NCBI RefSeq assembly: GCF_900545205.1
Contig: NZ_UQYC01000047.1
Coordinates: forward strand, 1 to 15,717
Origin: an uncultured Veillonella sp.
Lineage (GTDB): Bacteria > Bacillota > Negativicutes > Veillonellales > Veillonellaceae
Direction: 5' to 3'
Length of the DNA: 15,717 bases
A program made the translations under genes and the position numbers. The notes beneath the pieces are model-generated. The model was not told the DNA's origin. It saw nothing but the letters and a program-made list of their open reading frames with translations, and searched no databases. Shown here piece by piece: positions 6,347-15,196 of the stretch. Positions within the stretch are counted from its first letter, which is position 1. Every line of letters begins with the position of its first letter.

Positions 6347-7618
6347 ATGCAGCCATTTCGATTTATACACTGTGGTGACCTGCATTTAGGGGCACCCTTT
6401 CAATATGCTACAGGTATTAGCCGCGCCGTTGATCGCGCCGTGAGCGAAGCTACCTATGTAGCCTTTGATGCAATTATTGACACTGCTATTGATGAGCATG
6501 TTCATGCGGTTGTCATAGCTGGTGATATTTATAATAGCGAAGATCATAATTTAGAGGCACAGGTGCGATTTGTGCGCGCCATGTATCGCTTGGCGGAACA
6601 TCGCATTGCAGTATATATGGTGCAAGGTAATCATGACCCTGCTGAAAGCTGGAAGGCGCAACTGCAAATGCCAGATAATGTGCATGTATTCTCTAGTGAA
6701 CAAGTACAACGTTTCCCATTAATTGTTAACAATATAGAAATTGGTGGCGTTTACGGTATTAGCTGTGGCCATGGTAATGAAAGCGACAATTATGCGCGCC
6801 AATACCGCGCCTTTGAACGAGATGAGTTTTCTTTGGCTGTCATGCACGGCACAGTCGGTTCTAGTGTAGGCTCTGAAAACCATAATGTGACCGGCCCGTG
6901 CAGTTTAACTGATCTAGCAGAGGCGGCTATGGACTATTGGGCGTTAGGACATATTCACAAATCTCAAGTTCTTAGCGAGGAACCTCTTGTTGTCTATTCC
7001 GGTAATCCCCAAGGTTTACACCGCAAGGAAATAGGCCCTAAGGGGTGCTATCTCGTCTCTGTATCTCATAATGGTCATTGTGAACCTCGTTTCATTGAAA
7101 CAAGTGCAATCCGTTTTGAAGAAATCAAAATTGATATTGCAGGCATGAAAACGGAAGCAGAATTCTTAGAAATTTTACGCCATAAAAAAGAGAATCTGCG
7201 TAAGCAACATAAGAAAAATATCTTGCTTTCCATTGTTCTCGTAGGTACAGGTCCATTGCATCGTTTATGTACACAAGAAGGTGTGCGCAAATTATGGTTG
7301 CAAGAGTCTCAAAGTGAAGAGAAAAGCAAGTCTATATTGGTTATGCCTTATCGCATGATGTGCAATACGCGACCTAGCATTAATTTGGCTGAACGTAGAT
7401 TGTTATCCGATGTGGTAGGGGATTATTTACGCGCCTATGATGATATGGTTGATGGCAATGCGGTACAGACGGTACGTCAAATTTTGGCAGAACGACCTGA
7501 GTTTAAACGCTTAGGTGTATATGCCGATTTGTTAAGTGATGAATTATTGCTTCGCGCCTTGAAGCGCTGTGAAATTGAAGGTGTTACTGTATTGATGGGG
7601 GCTAACGATGAACATTAA
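6347..7618 (+). CDS. yhaO: SbcD/YhaO-type DNA repair metallophosphoesterase
   Basis: This 423-residue protein has the calcineurin-like phosphoesterase motifs of the Mre11/SbcD nucleases in order: HCGDLHLG (D11, H13), AGDIYN (D60), QGNHDP (N95, H96, D97), MHG (H167) and GHIH (H202, H204). These bind two metal ions, usually Mn, and cut DNA ends. The C-terminal part, from about residue 250, lacks recognisable catalytic motifs and should contact the partner ATPase. The ATG is preceded by AAGGAG nine bases upstream. Its last 11 bases overlap the next gene, so the two are translationally coupled and very likely form one complex, like Bacillus YhaO-YhaN. I expect a cytoplasmic or membrane-tethered role in processing DNA ends; this is family inference. 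Confidence 0.88.
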   Translation: MQPFRFIHCGDLHLGAPFQYATGISRAVDRAVSEATYVAFDAIIDTAIDEHVHAVVIAGDIYNSEDHNLEAQVRFVRAMYRLAEHRIAVYMVQGNHDPAESWKAQLQMPDNVHVFSSEQVQRFPLIVNNIEIGGVYGISCGHGNESDNYARQYRAFERDEFSLAVMHGTVGSSVGSENHNVTGPCSLTDLAEAAMDYWALGHIHKSQVLSEEPLVVYSGNPQGLHRKEIGPKGCYLVSVSHNGHCEPRFIETSAIRFEEIKIDIAGMKTEAEFLEILRHKKENLRKQHKKNILLSIVLVGTGPLHRLCTQEGVRKLWLQESQSEEKSKSILVMPYRMMCNTRPSINLAERRLLSDVVGDYLRAYDDMVDGNAVQTVRQILAERPEFKRLGVYADLLSDELLLRALKRCEIEGVTVLMGANDEH

Positions 7619-10490
7619 ACGCATACGATTTGATGAATTTGGCCCGTATCGCGACTGGTCTTTTACTACGGGAAATCATGGTGTTCAGCTCATGTATGGC
7701 CCTAATGAAAGTGGCAAAACCTCCTTGCTTGAAGGGATGCGCACACTTCTATTCGGCGGTACTCATAAGGCTTATGGGCCTATGACGGGTGCCCTCGATG
7801 TAGAGCGTAATGGTGAAAGCTACTACATTGGTCGTAAGGGTAAACAACTAGACTTTTACAGTCCTGGAAATCCAGCCATTCATGAGGAGCCAGCTCAACA
7901 CTGGTGGCATGGTATCGACAAAAAGACATATAACCGCATTTTTGCATTGACTCTTGATGATTTGCAAGGCCTCGATGTTCTACAAGAGGTAGAGGTTCGG
8001 TCTCGTTTCTTCGGCGCTGAAGGGGGCGAGCATTTAGGTTCGGTCGTAAAAGATGTGGAAAAAGGCGCTACTGATCTATTAGTAGCTTCCTCCAATGGTA
8101 AACGGCGCATCAATGTGTTGATGGATGAGCTTAAAGAAAATCGTCAAAAGTTAAGCCATTTAGCCGAACATGAAACGCAATATGTAGAATTGCAAAAAGC
8201 CTTTCACAGTACGGAACAGACTGAAGCAGAATTACAAGGTCAGTTGCAAGAGTGGAAGGAATACCGCGATGGTATAGACGTTGTATTGCGCGCATGGGAT
8301 ACGTATCGCCGTAGCGAAGAAGCGCGTATGCATATGCAACAGTACAATAGTGAGCTTGCCTTGAGTCGTGATGAGTTCCTTCGCATCGATGAGGAAATCA
8401 AACGAGCTCGAGACAATATGCAGTTGTGGCAGGAAAAGGAAGCGGCCTTGATGCCAGCTAACTTTAGCCCGGATAGTCCATTTGGTACGTATGGTCAAGA
8501 TATTGAAGACCTTATTCAACAAGGTGCCAAGTGGGAACAATTGCGCCGGGAGTGTGAAGAAGGGGATGCGTATATCTTTAAGGTACGAGAACAATTAGAG
8601 TTTTCTCGTTCTATGCATTCTGCGTGGCGTGATGATGAGCCGATGGCTGACGATGTGAATTGGTTTGAAGGAGAGCGCTTAGCAAGTCGCTTGCGCACTG
8701 CTAAAGATCAATTATTACATTGGCAAGATCGCAAGCCTGCTGAGGCTTCTGATGATTTGCCAGTAGCCAATCTCGACGGAGCATCGTTACCAAATTACAG
8801 CGAAGAGGATTTGGCGAAAAAAGAGCATCTCGAACGTGAACTAGAGCTTATCTTGATGGATATTGATCGAGTTACAGAAAAACGGGATAGCTATGGTCCT
8901 GATGCACAACCGAGTAATTTGCCAAAGTGGTTACAACGCATTAGTGGCGTAGCTGCAGTGATTGGCGTTTTACTCGTATTAGCAGGCTTATTAGTATTAG
9001 AGTCTGTACTCTATACGATTGGCGGCTTTATACTATTAATCCTATCTATGGCATTGTTCTGGTATGCTACATGGAGACGTCATAACGGCAATTCCGATGT
9101 GTCTAAACTGAATTATGAGTTACAAATCTTGTCATCTCGTAAATCTGATGTAGAACATCAGTTAGAGGCGCTTGTGAAAGCCGCAACACCTGTGGTGAGC
9201 CCAATTCCATCCATAGAGGGTGCAGCACATCTTGATCGTTGGGTCCAAGAAGGTCATACGTTGCAAGCTATTTATGATGAAGCCCTTGCAGCTTGGCAGA
9301 ATTGGTTGCCTCAAGGTGCGGCGAAGAGTCTTAACGAAGATGATTTCTTCGGTCTCAAACAAGAGTACGATCAGTACCATGAACAGTTACGTACTATTGA
9401 AGGTTATGAAAAGCGCTTAGCAGAGCACAAAGAGGGCTTACGCGTTATTGAAGACCAAGCCATGACATTGTGGTATAACCTTGGTGTTGAGGCTCCTGTA
9501 TCTCCTACAGAGTTAAAACGTATTTATAACCAATATAAAAACTTCCAACAAAATAAAATTGTATGGGAACAAAAGGAAGCACAACGTAAAAGCTTCCGCA
9601 ATGAGTACGATAATTGGCACCGCAAAGAAAAAGAATTGCTACTTCGTCAACAAGAGCTCTTGCACAAGGCTGGTATGGAAAGCTCCAACGAGTATCGTCA
9701 ACATCTTATTGATGAAGATCAATACAAGCAATGGCAAACTATTTACAAACAAAGTCAGGTTCAGTTAGACTTACTAGCGCCTGATGCGGAGAATAGAGAT
9801 TTATTCTATCGTCGCTTGCGTGAAGGCAATAAGGATAATTGGCTTGATGAATTGGCGCATTCTGAACGAGAAATAGCATCCATTGAAGACAAGTTGGCAA
9901 TATTATATGAGCGCCGTGGTCAAATTGTGGAGTCTATGCGTGCCCTAGGTTCTGACCAAGAGCAACACCAAATGCTTCAAGAGCGTGAAGCGTTACAAAA
10001 TGAACTGGAATCTGCTCTCGAAGATTGGGCTACTCAAGTGTTGATGAGCCACTGCATGGATAAGGCTCAACAGTCCTATGAGCAAGAAAAACAGCCTCAT
10101 ATGTTAGAGCTTGCATCTTCTTATATAGAACGTTTGACTGGCGGTATCTATACCTTTGATATCCTCGGGATCAACGAAGGCGTAGCACTGGTTAGTGGCA
10201 ATGGAGAACGCTTAGAACTTAAGTTCTGGTCTAGTGGCTTAGCCGACCAAGTATACTTGGCATTGCGCCTAGCATTAGCTAAGGTATTCTCTTACCAAGT
10301 TGAATCTTTGCCAATTATCCTAGACGATATTCTTGTGCGCTTTGATGAAAACCGTCAACGTAGTGCGTTAGAATTATTAGCAGAAATAGGCAAGAACCAA
10401 CAAATCTGGTTATTCACGTGCCAACGTTCTGTATTTGATATGGCTCAATCTATTACAGGCATTGATTGCCACAGATTGAGTCGCAATTAA
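7608..10490 (+). CDS. yhaN: YhaN-type SMC-like AAA ATPase with membrane hairpin
   Basis: The 960-residue protein is the ATPase partner of the upstream nuclease. Walker A is GPNESGKTS at residues 31-39. The ABC-type signature region WSSGLADQVYLALRLAL is at about 874-890, and Walker B is LPIILDD ending at 906-907, followed by FDENR. Between them are Glu/Gln/Lys-rich helical segments (about 165-430 and 495-860) expected to form coiled coil. In place of the Rad50/SbcC zinc hook, which needs CxxC, residues 447-490 hold two hydrophobic stretches that look like a transmembrane hairpin. That is typical of YhaN-like proteins (AAA_27 type) and suggests the complex is held at the membrane. No CxxC exists anywhere. 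Length agrees with Bacillus YhaN. The substrate is inferred to be DNA ends. Confidence 0.88.
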   Translation: MNIKRIRFDEFGPYRDWSFTTGNHGVQLMYGPNESGKTSLLEGMRTLLFGGTHKAYGPMTGALDVERNGESYYIGRKGKQLDFYSPGNPAIHEEPAQHWWHGIDKKTYNRIFALTLDDLQGLDVLQEVEVRSRFFGAEGGEHLGSVVKDVEKGATDLLVASSNGKRRINVLMDELKENRQKLSHLAEHETQYVELQKAFHSTEQTEAELQGQLQEWKEYRDGIDVVLRAWDTYRRSEEARMHMQQYNSELALSRDEFLRIDEEIKRARDNMQLWQEKEAALMPANFSPDSPFGTYGQDIEDLIQQGAKWEQLRRECEEGDAYIFKVREQLEFSRSMHSAWRDDEPMADDVNWFEGERLASRLRTAKDQLLHWQDRKPAEASDDLPVANLDGASLPNYSEEDLAKKEHLERELELILMDIDRVTEKRDSYGPDAQPSNLPKWLQRISGVAAVIGVLLVLAGLLVLESVLYTIGGFILLILSMALFWYATWRRHNGNSDVSKLNYELQILSSRKSDVEHQLEALVKAATPVVSPIPSIEGAAHLDRWVQEGHTLQAIYDEALAAWQNWLPQGAAKSLNEDDFFGLKQEYDQYHEQLRTIEGYEKRLAEHKEGLRVIEDQAMTLWYNLGVEAPVSPTELKRIYNQYKNFQQNKIVWEQKEAQRKSFRNEYDNWHRKEKELLLRQQELLHKAGMESSNEYRQHLIDEDQYKQWQTIYKQSQVQLDLLAPDAENRDLFYRRLREGNKDNWLDELAHSEREIASIEDKLAILYERRGQIVESMRALGSDQEQHQMLQEREALQNELESALEDWATQVLMSHCMDKAQQSYEQEKQPHMLELASSYIERLTGGIYTFDILGINEGVALVSGNGERLELKFWSSGLADQVYLALRLALAKVFSYQVESLPIILDDILVRFDENRQRSALELLAEIGKNQQIWLFTCQRSVFDMAQSITGIDCHRLSRN

Positions 10491-10523
10491 ACATTGATTG
10501 CCATTGATTAAGTCGTAACTAAA
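10460..10523 (+). repeat. Imperfect 32-bp tandem duplication at the yhaN 3' end
   Basis: Positions 10460-10491 and 10492-10523 are adjacent copies with about 27 of 32 matching bases, both beginning CATTGATTGCCA. The first copy encodes the last ten residues and the stop; the second is non-coding and out of frame. Confidence 0.7.
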
Positions 10524-10529
10524 TTGAAC

Positions 10530-10558
10530 CCCTGTGAAGGTGTTTAGCTTTCACAGGG
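10530..10558 (+). other. Hairpin after yhaN
   Basis: CCCTGTGAA (10530-10538) pairs with TTCACAGGG (10550-10558). No T-run follows, so it is not a standard intrinsic terminator; it may protect the 3' end or act as a weak or factor-dependent stop. Confidence 0.45.
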
Positions 10559-10586
10559 AATATTCATAGTGATGATATATGTGATG

Positions 10587-10630
10587 TAACTAAAGTAACT
10601 GTTTTAGTTATCATAGTGTGTTAGTATAAA
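10587..10630 (+). promoter_or_regulatory. Dyad and -10 box upstream of hemE
   Basis: TAACTAAA (10587-10594) and TTTAGTTA (10603-10610) are perfect 8-base arms with an 8-base spacer. TATAAA follows at 10625-10630, so the right arm overlaps where a -35 box would be. This fits an operator on the hem operon promoter; no -35 consensus is evident. Confidence 0.4.
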
Positions 10631-10653
10631 TTAGAAAGAAAGGGGTTGAGTAC

Positions 10654-11697
10654 TTGAATACAGCATATTTAGATATGATCCAAGGGAAGAACCCTGGTGT
10701 AACACCTGTATGGTATATGCGCCAAGCTGGTCGTAGCCAAGCGGAGTACCGTAAAATTAAGGAAAAATATACGCTCTTTGAAATTACAAAAGAGCCTGAG
10801 TTGTGTGCTCGTGTTACGGAACTGCCTGTAAAAGAATACGGTGTGGATGCGGCGATTCTTTACAAGGATATTATGAGTCCTATGGTGGGAATGAATGTAA
10901 AGGTAGAACTCAAGGCTGGTGTGGGCCCTGTGTTTAATACACCGATTCGCTCCATGGCTGATGTAGATAAATTAGATACCTTTGATCCTACAAAGGTAGA
11001 TTATATTGGAAAAACTATTACACTGTTAACTTCTGGCATGCTCGACGTACCTCTCATTGGGTTCTGTGGCGCACCATTTACAATTGCGTCATACCTTATC
11101 GAAGGCGGTCCAACAAAGAATTATAATAAGACTCGTGGCATGCTCATCGGTGCGCCTGATGTGTGGAATGCATTGATGACAAAGTTAGCGGATATGTCCA
11201 TTGAGTACTTGTCCATGCAAGCCGAAGCAGGTGCGAATGCGCTACAAATCTTCGATTCTTGGGTAGGCGCTGTGAATGCGGACCAATACAAACAAGGGAT
11301 TTATCCTCATATGGAACGCATTATTAAGACTGTAAAAGAACGATATCCTCATTTGCCTATGGCAATGAATGGTGTTGGTACCGATCATCTCGTATCTATT
11401 TGGTCTCATTTGCCATTGGATGTAATCGCTCTTGATTGGCGTAGCTCCATCGTTATGGCTAATGAACGAGGCGTAACACAAACGGTACAAGGTAATCTCG
11501 ATCCAGCCTACTTATTCGCTGATGAAAAAACATTAGCTCACGAAGTGGATCGCATCTTACTTGATGGTGTTCGTTATGGCCGTCATATCTTTAACTTAGG
11601 TCATGGCGTATTCCCAGAGGCAGATCCTAAAAAGCTTCATTGGCTTACAGACTATGTACATGAACGTAGTCGTGAACTATGGGCTCAAGAGGGCTAA
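10654..11697 (+). CDS. hemE: Uroporphyrinogen III decarboxylase
   Basis: HemE removes four acetate carboxyls from uroporphyrinogen III to give coproporphyrinogen III, in the cytoplasm and without a cofactor. The 347-residue protein has the family signature WYMRQAGR near the N-terminus (R23 and R27 for substrate carboxylates), the catalytic aspartate at D72 in AILYKDI, the ASYLIEGG loop, and NLGHG near the C-terminus. The start is TTG at 10654; AGGGG (10641-10645) is correctly spaced and no in-frame ATG lies before the conserved region. The next gene begins four bases after its stop, so hemE-hemH-hemY form one operon, the same order as in Bacillus. Confidence 0.95.
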   Translation: MNTAYLDMIQGKNPGVTPVWYMRQAGRSQAEYRKIKEKYTLFEITKEPELCARVTELPVKEYGVDAAILYKDIMSPMVGMNVKVELKAGVGPVFNTPIRSMADVDKLDTFDPTKVDYIGKTITLLTSGMLDVPLIGFCGAPFTIASYLIEGGPTKNYNKTRGMLIGAPDVWNALMTKLADMSIEYLSMQAEAGANALQIFDSWVGAVNADQYKQGIYPHMERIIKTVKERYPHLPMAMNGVGTDHLVSIWSHLPLDVIALDWRSSIVMANERGVTQTVQGNLDPAYLFADEKTLAHEVDRILLDGVRYGRHIFNLGHGVFPEADPKKLHWLTDYVHERSRELWAQEG

Positions 11698-11701
11698 ACT
11701 A

Positions 11702-12601
11702 GTGAACATTGAGAAAAAAGGATTATTATTTTTATCCTATGGTAGCCCTTCAAGTAAGGATGATTTAGTGCCATATATGACGAGTATTCGTCATGGTCGT
11801 GTACCCACCGATGTTGAGGTTGCTAACCTTACACGTCGCTATGATGCAATTGGACAATGGTCCAATGTAGAATTACAAACAATGGCAGAGCGTCAATATG
11901 AAACATTGATTACATTGTTACCATCTATGCCAACAGCTATTGGCTATCTTCATATGAAACCTTCGATTGCTGATGCAGTAGATGCATTGGTTCAACAAGG
12001 CGTAGAACACATCGTTGCTATCGTAACGGCTCCATTTTTTACGTCTCTTGGTACAGGGGCCTATGAGAAGCAAGTACAAGCTGCAATTGGTAACCATCAG
12101 GGTGTAACCTTTGATGTGATTCGCTCCTGGTGGGATCAACCATCATTCATGGAATATTGGGTAAAAGCCGTTTCGGATTGTATCAATGCTACTAACGATG
12201 TATTTGTAATTTTTAGTGCTCATAGTATACCGCTTATTAATAGCCATAATGGAGATTCTTATGCGTTAGCCTTAGAGGAAAGTGCCCGAGAAATCGCAGA
12301 ACGTTGTGGTTTATCTAATTGGTCTGTGGCTTGGCAGAGCGCGGCCCCACATGGTCAATGGTTAGGTCCTACCGTAGAAGAGGCCATCAATCAAGCTCTA
12401 CGTAATGGTGCGATACATATCGCCTTTGTACCATTTGGCTTTGTCAGCAATCATGTAGAGGTGTTGTACGATAATGATGTAGAGTGCAAAGAACTCGTTG
12501 ATGCTGGCGGCGCTGTATATATGCGTGCAGAAATGCCGAATTGTGATGAAACATTCTTGCAAGCGATGGCGAGTGCAATAATAGAAAGGATTCATTCGTG
12601 A
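11702..12601 (+). CDS. hemH: Ferrochelatase, probably coproporphyrin-type
   Basis: HemH/CpfC inserts ferrous iron into the porphyrin ring. The 299-residue protein shows the N-terminal LLFLSYGSP motif, the catalytic histidine H174 in FSAHSIP, and the acidic site HVEVLYDNDVE with E253; these correspond to His183 and Glu264 of Bacillus HemH. With a hemY-type oxidase next to it and hemQ downstream, the substrate is most likely coproporphyrin III. I start at GTG 11702, four bases after hemE, with AGAGGG upstream. A longer frame from 11603 would overlap hemE by almost 100 bases and adds unconserved residues. The stop overlaps the next gene start (GTGA), so translation is coupled. Confidence 0.93.
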   Translation: MNIEKKGLLFLSYGSPSSKDDLVPYMTSIRHGRVPTDVEVANLTRRYDAIGQWSNVELQTMAERQYETLITLLPSMPTAIGYLHMKPSIADAVDALVQQGVEHIVAIVTAPFFTSLGTGAYEKQVQAAIGNHQGVTFDVIRSWWDQPSFMEYWVKAVSDCINATNDVFVIFSAHSIPLINSHNGDSYALALEESAREIAERCGLSNWSVAWQSAAPHGQWLGPTVEEAINQALRNGAIHIAFVPFGFVSNHVEVLYDNDVECKELVDAGGAVYMRAEMPNCDETFLQAMASAIIERIHS

Positions 12602-14322
12602 ATGTAACAATAGTGGGCGGTGGCCTAACCGGATTGACAGCGGCTTATTATTTAGGCCATGCAAAGCCGGAATGGACCATTACTCTTTATGAACAAGCAC
12701 CACGATTTGGTGGGAAAATACAAACACAACGCGTCGATGACTTCGTGGTAGAGCTCGGACCTGATTCCTACTTAGGCCGTAAAACGGAAATGACGGATCT
12801 AATTCATGATCTCGGCTTAGGTGACACCCTTGTATCGAATGAAACGGGGCAAGCCTTTGTATATGACAAGGGTTCCATACATCCTATTCCAGGGGGCTCT
12901 ATCATGGGCATCCCTACGGAAATGATGCCTTTTGTGAAAGCAACGCTTATTTCTTGGCCTGGTAAATTACGAGCTGGTTTAGATTACTTTAAAAAGCCAT
13001 ACCAGCTAGATAAAAATGGAGATGTATCCATTGGTCATTTCTTTCAATACCATTTAGGTCAAGAAATGATGGATAAGCTCATCGAGCCTCTATTAGCGGG
13101 GATCTATGGCGGCGACATTTATAAAATTAGCTTGTTATCTACATTCCCTCATTTTATTCAAGTAGAACAAAAATACGGGAATATGGTAAAAGGCATGATG
13201 GCTGCTAAGATGGGCCACTCTAAAGCGGGGGTTACTAAAGCGGCTAAAGGTGCCGTAGCTGAAGGCGACGTACCGCGTGCTGGTAAAGGGACTATGACAG
13301 ACCGTCAATTTGAAAGCCATGAAGCAAAGGCTAGTCAAACTGCATCTACGAATAATAGTTCAAACAGTTCTGGCCATGCCACAAATACTAGTCCATACCG
13401 ACAAACTAGTAAGGTTCAAGCGGATATGGCGAGTCGTAAGGGGACTGCTGCTCAATCTGGTATGTTTCGCCAGTTAACAGGCGGCCTTGAAAGCGTTATT
13501 ACCGCTATTGTTGAGGCTATGCCTAGTAATGTGCACTTGTATACAGGTACGCTAGTTTCTAATATTCGATATGTTGAAGGTATGTATGCTATCGATGTGG
13601 AGAACTCTGGAAACGATGCTTGTGGCTGTCAGTCTCATTCTAAAACTATTAGAACTGCGTCTATTAATGCTGAGAACAGGGTAGAAGCTAGTGATTCTAC
13701 TACAGATTCAGCTATAGAGGTACTCCTTGATAAAGCTCCTGCTATGGCGGATCATGTGATTATCGCGACACCGCCTGCCACATATACGCAATGGTTTAAG
13801 GATGATTCGGGTTTTGATTTCTTGCGCTCCATGGAGCAGTCTAGCTGTGCTATTGCTATTATGGCCTTTGATAAAGCTACATTTAATGGTGATTTAAAAG
13901 GTTCTGGCCTTTTGATTACACGTAATACAGATACGCCTCTTACAGCGTGTACTATTCTTAATCAAAAATGGCCTCAAACAACGCCTGACGATAAAATCGT
14001 ATTGCGCGTCTTTATTGGAAAACCTGGCAATGATGTAGTAGAGCATCTCGATGATAAGGAACTTTCAGAGTTAGCAGTAAAAGAAATTCAACGCATTATG
14101 AGTTTCTCCACGCAACCAGAATGGGTGCGCATCAATCGTCTCATTCACTGTATGCCGCAATATAATGTGGGACATCGCGCAGGGATTACAGCAGTGCGTG
14201 AACATGTGGCAAAACACTATCCAAATTTACATCTCATTGGTACACCATTTGATGGCATCGGTATTCCTGATGGTGTGAAGCAAGCGAAAGAACTCGTAGA
14301 GTCTATTGCAGAGAGCAATTGA
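12598..14322 (+). CDS. hemY: FAD-dependent coproporphyrinogen/protoporphyrinogen oxidase
   Basis: HemY/CgoX oxidises coproporphyrinogen III to coproporphyrin III in bacteria that use HemQ. The N-terminus has the FAD-binding dinucleotide fold VTIVGGGLTGLTAAYYLG, then YEQAPRFGGKIQT, and the C-terminus ends with the flavin motif LIGTPFDGIGIPDGVKQA. At 574 residues it is about 100 longer than Bacillus HemY (470). The excess lies in two low-complexity insertions: about residues 205-285, rich in Ser, Thr, Asn, Ala and Lys, and about 337-383, Ser/Thr-rich with an ACGC sequence. Flanking family sequence is intact, so these are probably surface loops and not damage. GTG start overlaps the hemH stop. 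Subunit and electron acceptor are not evident from sequence. Confidence 0.92.
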   Translation: MNVTIVGGGLTGLTAAYYLGHAKPEWTITLYEQAPRFGGKIQTQRVDDFVVELGPDSYLGRKTEMTDLIHDLGLGDTLVSNETGQAFVYDKGSIHPIPGGSIMGIPTEMMPFVKATLISWPGKLRAGLDYFKKPYQLDKNGDVSIGHFFQYHLGQEMMDKLIEPLLAGIYGGDIYKISLLSTFPHFIQVEQKYGNMVKGMMAAKMGHSKAGVTKAAKGAVAEGDVPRAGKGTMTDRQFESHEAKASQTASTNNSSNSSGHATNTSPYRQTSKVQADMASRKGTAAQSGMFRQLTGGLESVITAIVEAMPSNVHLYTGTLVSNIRYVEGMYAIDVENSGNDACGCQSHSKTIRTASINAENRVEASDSTTDSAIEVLLDKAPAMADHVIIATPPATYTQWFKDDSGFDFLRSMEQSSCAIAIMAFDKATFNGDLKGSGLLITRNTDTPLTACTILNQKWPQTTPDDKIVLRVFIGKPGNDVVEHLDDKELSELAVKEIQRIMSFSTQPEWVRINRLIHCMPQYNVGHRAGITAVREHVAKHYPNLHLIGTPFDGIGIPDGVKQAKELVESIAESN

Positions 14323-14349
14323 AAATTAATATTAATAAATAATTATAAG

Positions 14350-14388
14350 AAAAGGCTCCATATGCTATAATAGTATATGGAGTCTTTT
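14350..14388 (+). terminator. Terminator of the hemEHY operon
   Basis: Positions 14350-14367 and 14371-14388 form an 18-bp stem with a TAA loop and two G-T pairs, ending in TTTT. It should stop most hemEHY transcription before hemQ. A TATAAT at 14423-14428 without a good -35 box may start a separate hemQ transcript. Confidence 0.8.
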
Positions 14389-14451
14389 CGATTCTTAGAG
14401 TAATAGAAAGATATTCTTTAAATATAATCACCATAGATAGGAGTGATCACA

Positions 14452-15183
14452 ATGGGAAAAGCAATCCCTACAGTAGAAGGTTGGCATAGCCAACACATGG
14501 TCTTTGCCATGGATTTCAGTGCATGGAACTGCTTTACAGCTGAAGAAAAAGCAGAAGCGCGCAACGAATTAAAAGCATTTTTAGCGGATCTTGAAGCTAA
14601 ACATCAAGCTAAAGAAGGTAGCTATGCATTCTATGATTGTAATGGCGCAAAAGGGGACTTAATCCTATGGATTCTTGGTCCATCCCTTGAATACTTGGCA
14701 CAAGTAGAACGCAAATTCCGTCGTTTGGCTATTGCAAGCGTATTAGTGCAAACATATTCTTATACATCTGTAACAGAAGTAAGTGCTTACGTTAAAGCTA
14801 AACTCGATACAGAAGAAGTTAACCAAAAACTATACCCTCATGTACCTCGTGACAAATACATCTGCTTCTATAATATGAGCAAAAAACGTGAAGGTGATGA
14901 CAACTGGTTCATGCTACCACCGCAAGAACGAGGCATGTTGATGAAATCTCACGGTGAACTTGGTAAAACATACTTAGACGTTTTATCCGAATTTACAACA
15001 GGTGGCTGTGGCCTAGACGATTGGGAATGGGGCATTACAATCTTCAGTAATGACGACATCCAATTCAAAAAAATCGTATACGATATGCGCTTTGAAGTAG
15101 CCAGTGCAAAATACGGCATCTTCAGCGACTTCTACGTTGGTACCATCATCAACGATGCACTACTAGAAGAAATCTTTGGATAA
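14452..15183 (+). CDS. hemQ: Coproheme decarboxylase (chlorite dismutase-like)
   Basis: HemQ/ChdC converts coproheme III to heme b by two peroxide-dependent oxidative decarboxylations, the last step of the coproporphyrin route. The 243-residue protein keeps the catalytic tyrosine Y140 in FYNMSKKR, the neighbouring K144, and the proximal heme ligand H167 in KSHGELG. The spacing of 27 from Tyr to His equals that of Staphylococcus and Geobacillus HemQ. The C-terminal half, with DDWEWGITIFSNDDIQFKKIVYDMRF, is typical. The distal glutamine of Firmicute enzymes appears to be E180 here. I use ATG 14452, since AGGAG (14439-14443) fits it; GTG at 14443 overlaps that site. It lies behind the hemEHY terminator. 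Confidence 0.94.
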   Translation: MGKAIPTVEGWHSQHMVFAMDFSAWNCFTAEEKAEARNELKAFLADLEAKHQAKEGSYAFYDCNGAKGDLILWILGPSLEYLAQVERKFRRLAIASVLVQTYSYTSVTEVSAYVKAKLDTEEVNQKLYPHVPRDKYICFYNMSKKREGDDNWFMLPPQERGMLMKSHGELGKTYLDVLSEFTTGGCGLDDWEWGITIFSNDDIQFKKIVYDMRFEVASAKYGIFSDFYVGTIINDALLEEIFG

Positions 15184-15196
15184 AAAAGGGGACTGC
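15179..15196 (+). repeat. Direct repeat copy 1 flanking the toxin locus
   Basis: GATAAAAAAGGGGACTGC spans the hemQ stop codon and the left arm of its terminator. A near-identical copy lacking one G lies at 15573-15589, beyond the toxin promoter. Confidence 0.6.

Noticed and set aside
11603..11701. Longer hemH reading frame
   Set aside because: It overlaps hemE by almost 100 bases and adds residues unlike ferrochelatases; GTG 11702 fits the family start.
13210..13750. HemY insertions as frameshifts or a pseudogene
   Set aside because: The frame is open throughout and the C-terminal FAD motif is intact.
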